Assembly: GCA_950075905.1 (NCBI GenBank)
Contig: CATMVR010000206.1
Span: 1 to 8,078, forward strand
Source: an uncultured Persicitalea sp.
GTDB taxonomy: Bacteria > Bacteroidota > Bacteroidia > Cytophagales > Spirosomataceae
Length of the DNA stretch: 8,078 nucleotides
Direction of reading: 5' to 3'
This document shows, piece by piece, positions 5,835-8,078 of this stretch. Position 1 is the stretch's first letter. Each line of letters starts with the position of its first letter. Under the pieces are notes generated by a model, which was given only the letters and a program-made list of their open reading frames with translations, was not told the DNA's origin and ran no database searches. Both the position numbers and the translations under genes were made by a program.

Positions 5835-7901
5835 GTGAGTTTTCTCTTTCCATCGTTTCTATGGGGCCTGCTGGCTGTTTCGGTACCCATTGCCATACAT
5901 TTCTTTAATTTCCGCCGCACCAAGCGGGTTTTCTTTACCAACGTAGCTTTCCTGAAAGCCGTCGAGACCCAGACGAGCTCTTTCCGGAAAATCAAGCACT
6001 GGTTGATTCTGGCCGCCCGGGTGCTGGCCATCGCCTGCCTGGTACTGGCTTTTGCACAGCCTTTTCTGGCCGGCAAAAACGAAATGGGCATCAGCCGGCA
6101 GGGGGTGACGAGCTTATACCTCGATAATTCGTACAGCATGCAGAATGAAGAGAACAACAAGCGCTACCTGGATATTGCCACCGGGCGGCTGGGCGACTTG
6201 CTCGGACTGTTTCGTAACGCCACTTCCCTGCAACTGCTCACCAACGAATTTTCGGCCCAGGAGCAAACCCTGGCTACTTCTGACAAAATCCGCGACCGCC
6301 TTACTACCATCGGGCTGTCGCACACGCCCCGTACCCTCACCGAAGTATACCGCCGCCAGGAAAACCTGATGGCCCGGCACCGCACGGCGGGCCAGAACCA
6401 ACTTTTCTGGTTTTCGGACTTTCAGAAAAGTACCGTGGGCGATTTGTCAACGCTCAACGTAGACTCTACCAATAAGCTCTTTCTGGTACCCGTACAGGCT
6501 ACCCCCGATAAAAATATTTACGTAGATTCTGTCTGGCTCAATACGCCTTTTATCCGCGAGCTTCAAAATAACATCCTGTTTGTGAAAGTAAGCAACTCGG
6601 GCGAAGAGCAGGCCGAAAACACGGTGGTAAAGCTCTATCTCGACGATACGCAGGTTTCGACGGCCTCGGTAGATGTACCCGCCAACGGCTCGGCTACGGC
6701 CCGGTTCAATTTCAGCATCAAGGGGGGAGGCTACAAGAAAGGGCGCATTACCTTCGATGATTTTCCGATTACCTTCGACAACGACTACTACTTTGTGCTC
6801 AATGCCTCGCCGGTGATCAATATCGTGCACCTCTACGGACAGGCGAGCGGCGACCAGTACATCGAGAATGTCTACGACAACGACAGTCTGTTTCAGACGC
6901 GTAGTTACAGCGTATCCAACGTAGATGTAGGCCAGTTGCGCACGGCTGATCTCGTGATCATGGAAGGCGTAGAGCAACCCGCCGGCTCGCTACGCTCCAC
7001 GCTCATTGAGTTTGTGCGCGGGGGCGGTAGCCTGGCGGTCATTCCCCCCCGCGACCCCGCCCAGGCAACCTATACACCTTTTCTGAGTACCCTGGGTGTC
7101 AACGGGCTCACTTCCCGCGAGGGTACTCCGCAGCCTATCCCGCTCAATGTTCCCAGTAAGGACATTCCTTTTTTCAGCGATGTCTTTGAAGAATCTATCC
7201 GGCAGGAAACCAACCTGAGCCTGCCCTCGGCTTCACCTACCTGGCAGTGGGGCAACTTTGGCAGCGTGCTGCTGTCGCTCCGCAACGGGCAGCCGTACCT
7301 CAGCCAGTCGTCAGTGGGGCAGGGTAAGGTATATCTTTTTGCCGCTCCGCTCGAACCCACCTACGGCAACGTGGCCCAGCATGCACTTTTTGTGCCGGTG
7401 ATGTACAAGCTGGCCGCGCTGAGCGTGCGTGCGCAGCAGACGGCCTACTCCTTCGATGAAACCAATCTGAGGATTCCCGTTTCTGAACCCAACCCTAACG
7501 CGGTGTACAAGCTCGTCCGCGACAAAACGGAGATTATTCCCGTGCAGCGTCTGAACGGGAACCAGCTGCTGCTGGAACTCCCCAAAAGTAATCAGCTCAC
7601 CGATGGACAGTCGGTAGATCCCGGCTACTATGAATTGGTGAACGATGGGAAGGTAGAGCAGCTCCTGGCCCTGAACCACGACAACTCGGAGTCGAAGCTG
7701 GACTATTACACGCCCGACGAACTGCGGGCTACCTTTGCGGGCAACAAAAACGTGCAGGTATTCGACAAGATCGACGACTCGGCCTTTACCCGCGAGTTTG
7801 AGGAGCAAAATCTCGGCACCAGCCTCTGGAAGTACTTCCTCATCGCGGCGTTGGTGTTTTTGCTGATCGAGATTCTGTTGATTCGGTTTATGAAGGGGTA
7901 G
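5835..7901 (+). CDS. BatA domain-containing membrane protein with VWA-like motif
   Basis: This 688-aa protein is of the large BatA-domain type common in Bacteroidota. The N-terminal BatA region (aerotolerance regulator N-terminal domain) spans about 1-80, with membrane helices at about 6-24 and 54-77 and the signature HFFNFRRTKRVFFTNVAFL (22-40). A VWA-like domain follows; its LYLDNSYSM carries the metal-site pattern DxSxS at Asp97, Ser99 and Ser101. Residues about 215-330 look like a CARDB/Ig-type beta domain (ILFVKVSNSGEEQAENTVVK). A later segment (DLVIMEGV, then FVRGGGSLAVIPP) resembles a glutamine-amidotransferase-like Rossmann fold. One helix (about 666-685) ends the protein. The GTG start is well supported: an in-frame TAG lies at 5826-5828 and the protein begins at the expected SFLFPSFLWGLL. 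The original Bat operon was linked to aerotolerance in Bacteroides, but this single long form stands alone here and its role is unknown. Confidence 0.9.
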   Translation: MSFLFPSFLWGLLAVSVPIAIHFFNFRRTKRVFFTNVAFLKAVETQTSSFRKIKHWLILAARVLAIACLVLAFAQPFLAGKNEMGISRQGVTSLYLDNSYSMQNEENNKRYLDIATGRLGDLLGLFRNATSLQLLTNEFSAQEQTLATSDKIRDRLTTIGLSHTPRTLTEVYRRQENLMARHRTAGQNQLFWFSDFQKSTVGDLSTLNVDSTNKLFLVPVQATPDKNIYVDSVWLNTPFIRELQNNILFVKVSNSGEEQAENTVVKLYLDDTQVSTASVDVPANGSATARFNFSIKGGGYKKGRITFDDFPITFDNDYYFVLNASPVINIVHLYGQASGDQYIENVYDNDSLFQTRSYSVSNVDVGQLRTADLVIMEGVEQPAGSLRSTLIEFVRGGGSLAVIPPRDPAQATYTPFLSTLGVNGLTSREGTPQPIPLNVPSKDIPFFSDVFEESIRQETNLSLPSASPTWQWGNFGSVLLSLRNGQPYLSQSSVGQGKVYLFAAPLEPTYGNVAQHALFVPVMYKLAALSVRAQQTAYSFDETNLRIPVSEPNPNAVYKLVRDKTEIIPVQRLNGNQLLLELPKSNQLTDGQSVDPGYYELVNDGKVEQLLALNHDNSESKLDYYTPDELRATFAGNKNVQVFDKIDDSAFTREFEEQNLGTSLWKYFLIAALVFLLIEILLIRFMKG

Positions 7902-7906
7902 GGGAG

Positions 7907-8078
7907 CTACCCATAAATCTCCTCCAGCAACCCCGCCAAATGAATACCGGCCTGCATAAGGCAGGTTTGTACGGTGTCGAAGTTGAGGTAGGAGTAGCGG
8001 TAGCCCAGCTTGCCGTCGGCGGGTAGGGTGTATACCTGCGGCAGGTGGCTCTGCGACACGGCGGCCCAGTCGAGGGTA
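7907..8078 (-). CDS. S1/P1 nuclease family protein, C-terminal end (5' part outside window)
   Basis: On the minus strand an open frame enters from the right edge and ends at a TAG (7907-7909), giving the last 56 residues of a protein. The ending, with LGYRYSYLNFDTV followed by AGIHLAGLLEEIYG, matches the usual C-terminus of S1/P1-type nucleases of Bacteroidota, where an AG-x-x-LA-x-x-LN-x-IY pattern closes the helical fold. Those zinc enzymes are secreted and degrade single-stranded DNA and RNA. The zinc-binding His and Asp residues would lie mostly upstream, outside the window, so activity cannot be judged. The gene converges on the BatA-domain gene with only 5 bp between the stops and no terminator visible. 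The identification is by recalled family pattern. Confidence 0.72.
   Translation of the reverse strand, partial: TLDWAAVSQSHLPQVYTLPADGKLGYRYSYLNFDTVQTCLMQAGIHLAGLLEEIYG

Noticed and set aside
5726..5908. 60-aa plus-strand ORF running through the TCAT repeat (repeating Ile-His-Ser-Phe)
   Set aside because: Its coding content is just the microsatellite read as codons, and it overlaps the BatA gene start in another frame. Any 4-bp repeat change would shift its frame, and it resembles no protein.

Overview
The window reads as a chromosomal segment from a Bacteroidota bacterium, most likely Cytophagales (Spirosoma/Dyadobacter-type). This is inferred from the protein repertoire: a DPP IV-type S9 peptidase very like the Porphyromonas enzyme as I remember it, a BatA-domain protein with a VWA-like motif, an S1/P1-type nuclease end and a YcxB-like membrane protein. 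Weak or absent Shine-Dalgarno sequences and two GTG starts fit the same group. The genus is not provable from the sequence alone.

Layout, left to right. The 3' end of a CHAD-domain gene (+) runs off the left edge. It converges on a compact toxin-antitoxin pair on the minus strand: an Xre/MbcA/ParS antitoxin followed one base later by a RES-domain toxin. A quasi-palindromic operator/promoter candidate lies just ahead of the antitoxin. Next, also on the minus strand, is a complete and visibly more AT-rich mrr gene (type IV restriction endonuclease), so positions 445-2422 form a small defence/stress module. A short intergenic stretch with two copies of a GCCCC-GCT-GGGGC hairpin and an enclosing 9-bp inverted repeat separates mrr from the housekeeping-like DNA to its right.

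The right part holds a secreted dipeptidyl peptidase IV (-), a long perfect-looking hairpin that probably ends transcription of the next gene, and a YcxB-like two-helix membrane protein (-). After that comes a 331-bp divergent intergenic region with an (TCAT)10 microsatellite inside an imperfect palindrome. A 688-aa BatA-domain membrane protein (+) follows, with its GTG start only 8 bp after the palindrome. The window closes with the C-terminal end of an S1/P1-type nuclease gene (-), convergent with the BatA gene and 5 bp from its stop.

Functionally, the genes fall into three unrelated sets: defence (RES/Xre and Mrr), envelope/periplasmic peptide and nucleic-acid breakdown (DPP IV, S1/P1 nuclease), and membrane proteins of poorly known role (BatA, YcxB-like). 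I found no tRNA, rRNA, CRISPR array, transposase or phage gene. The most interesting non-coding signals are the microsatellite palindrome before the BatA gene, the two classes of hairpin repeat, and the candidate operator of the toxin-antitoxin pair. I see no clearly new multi-gene system.
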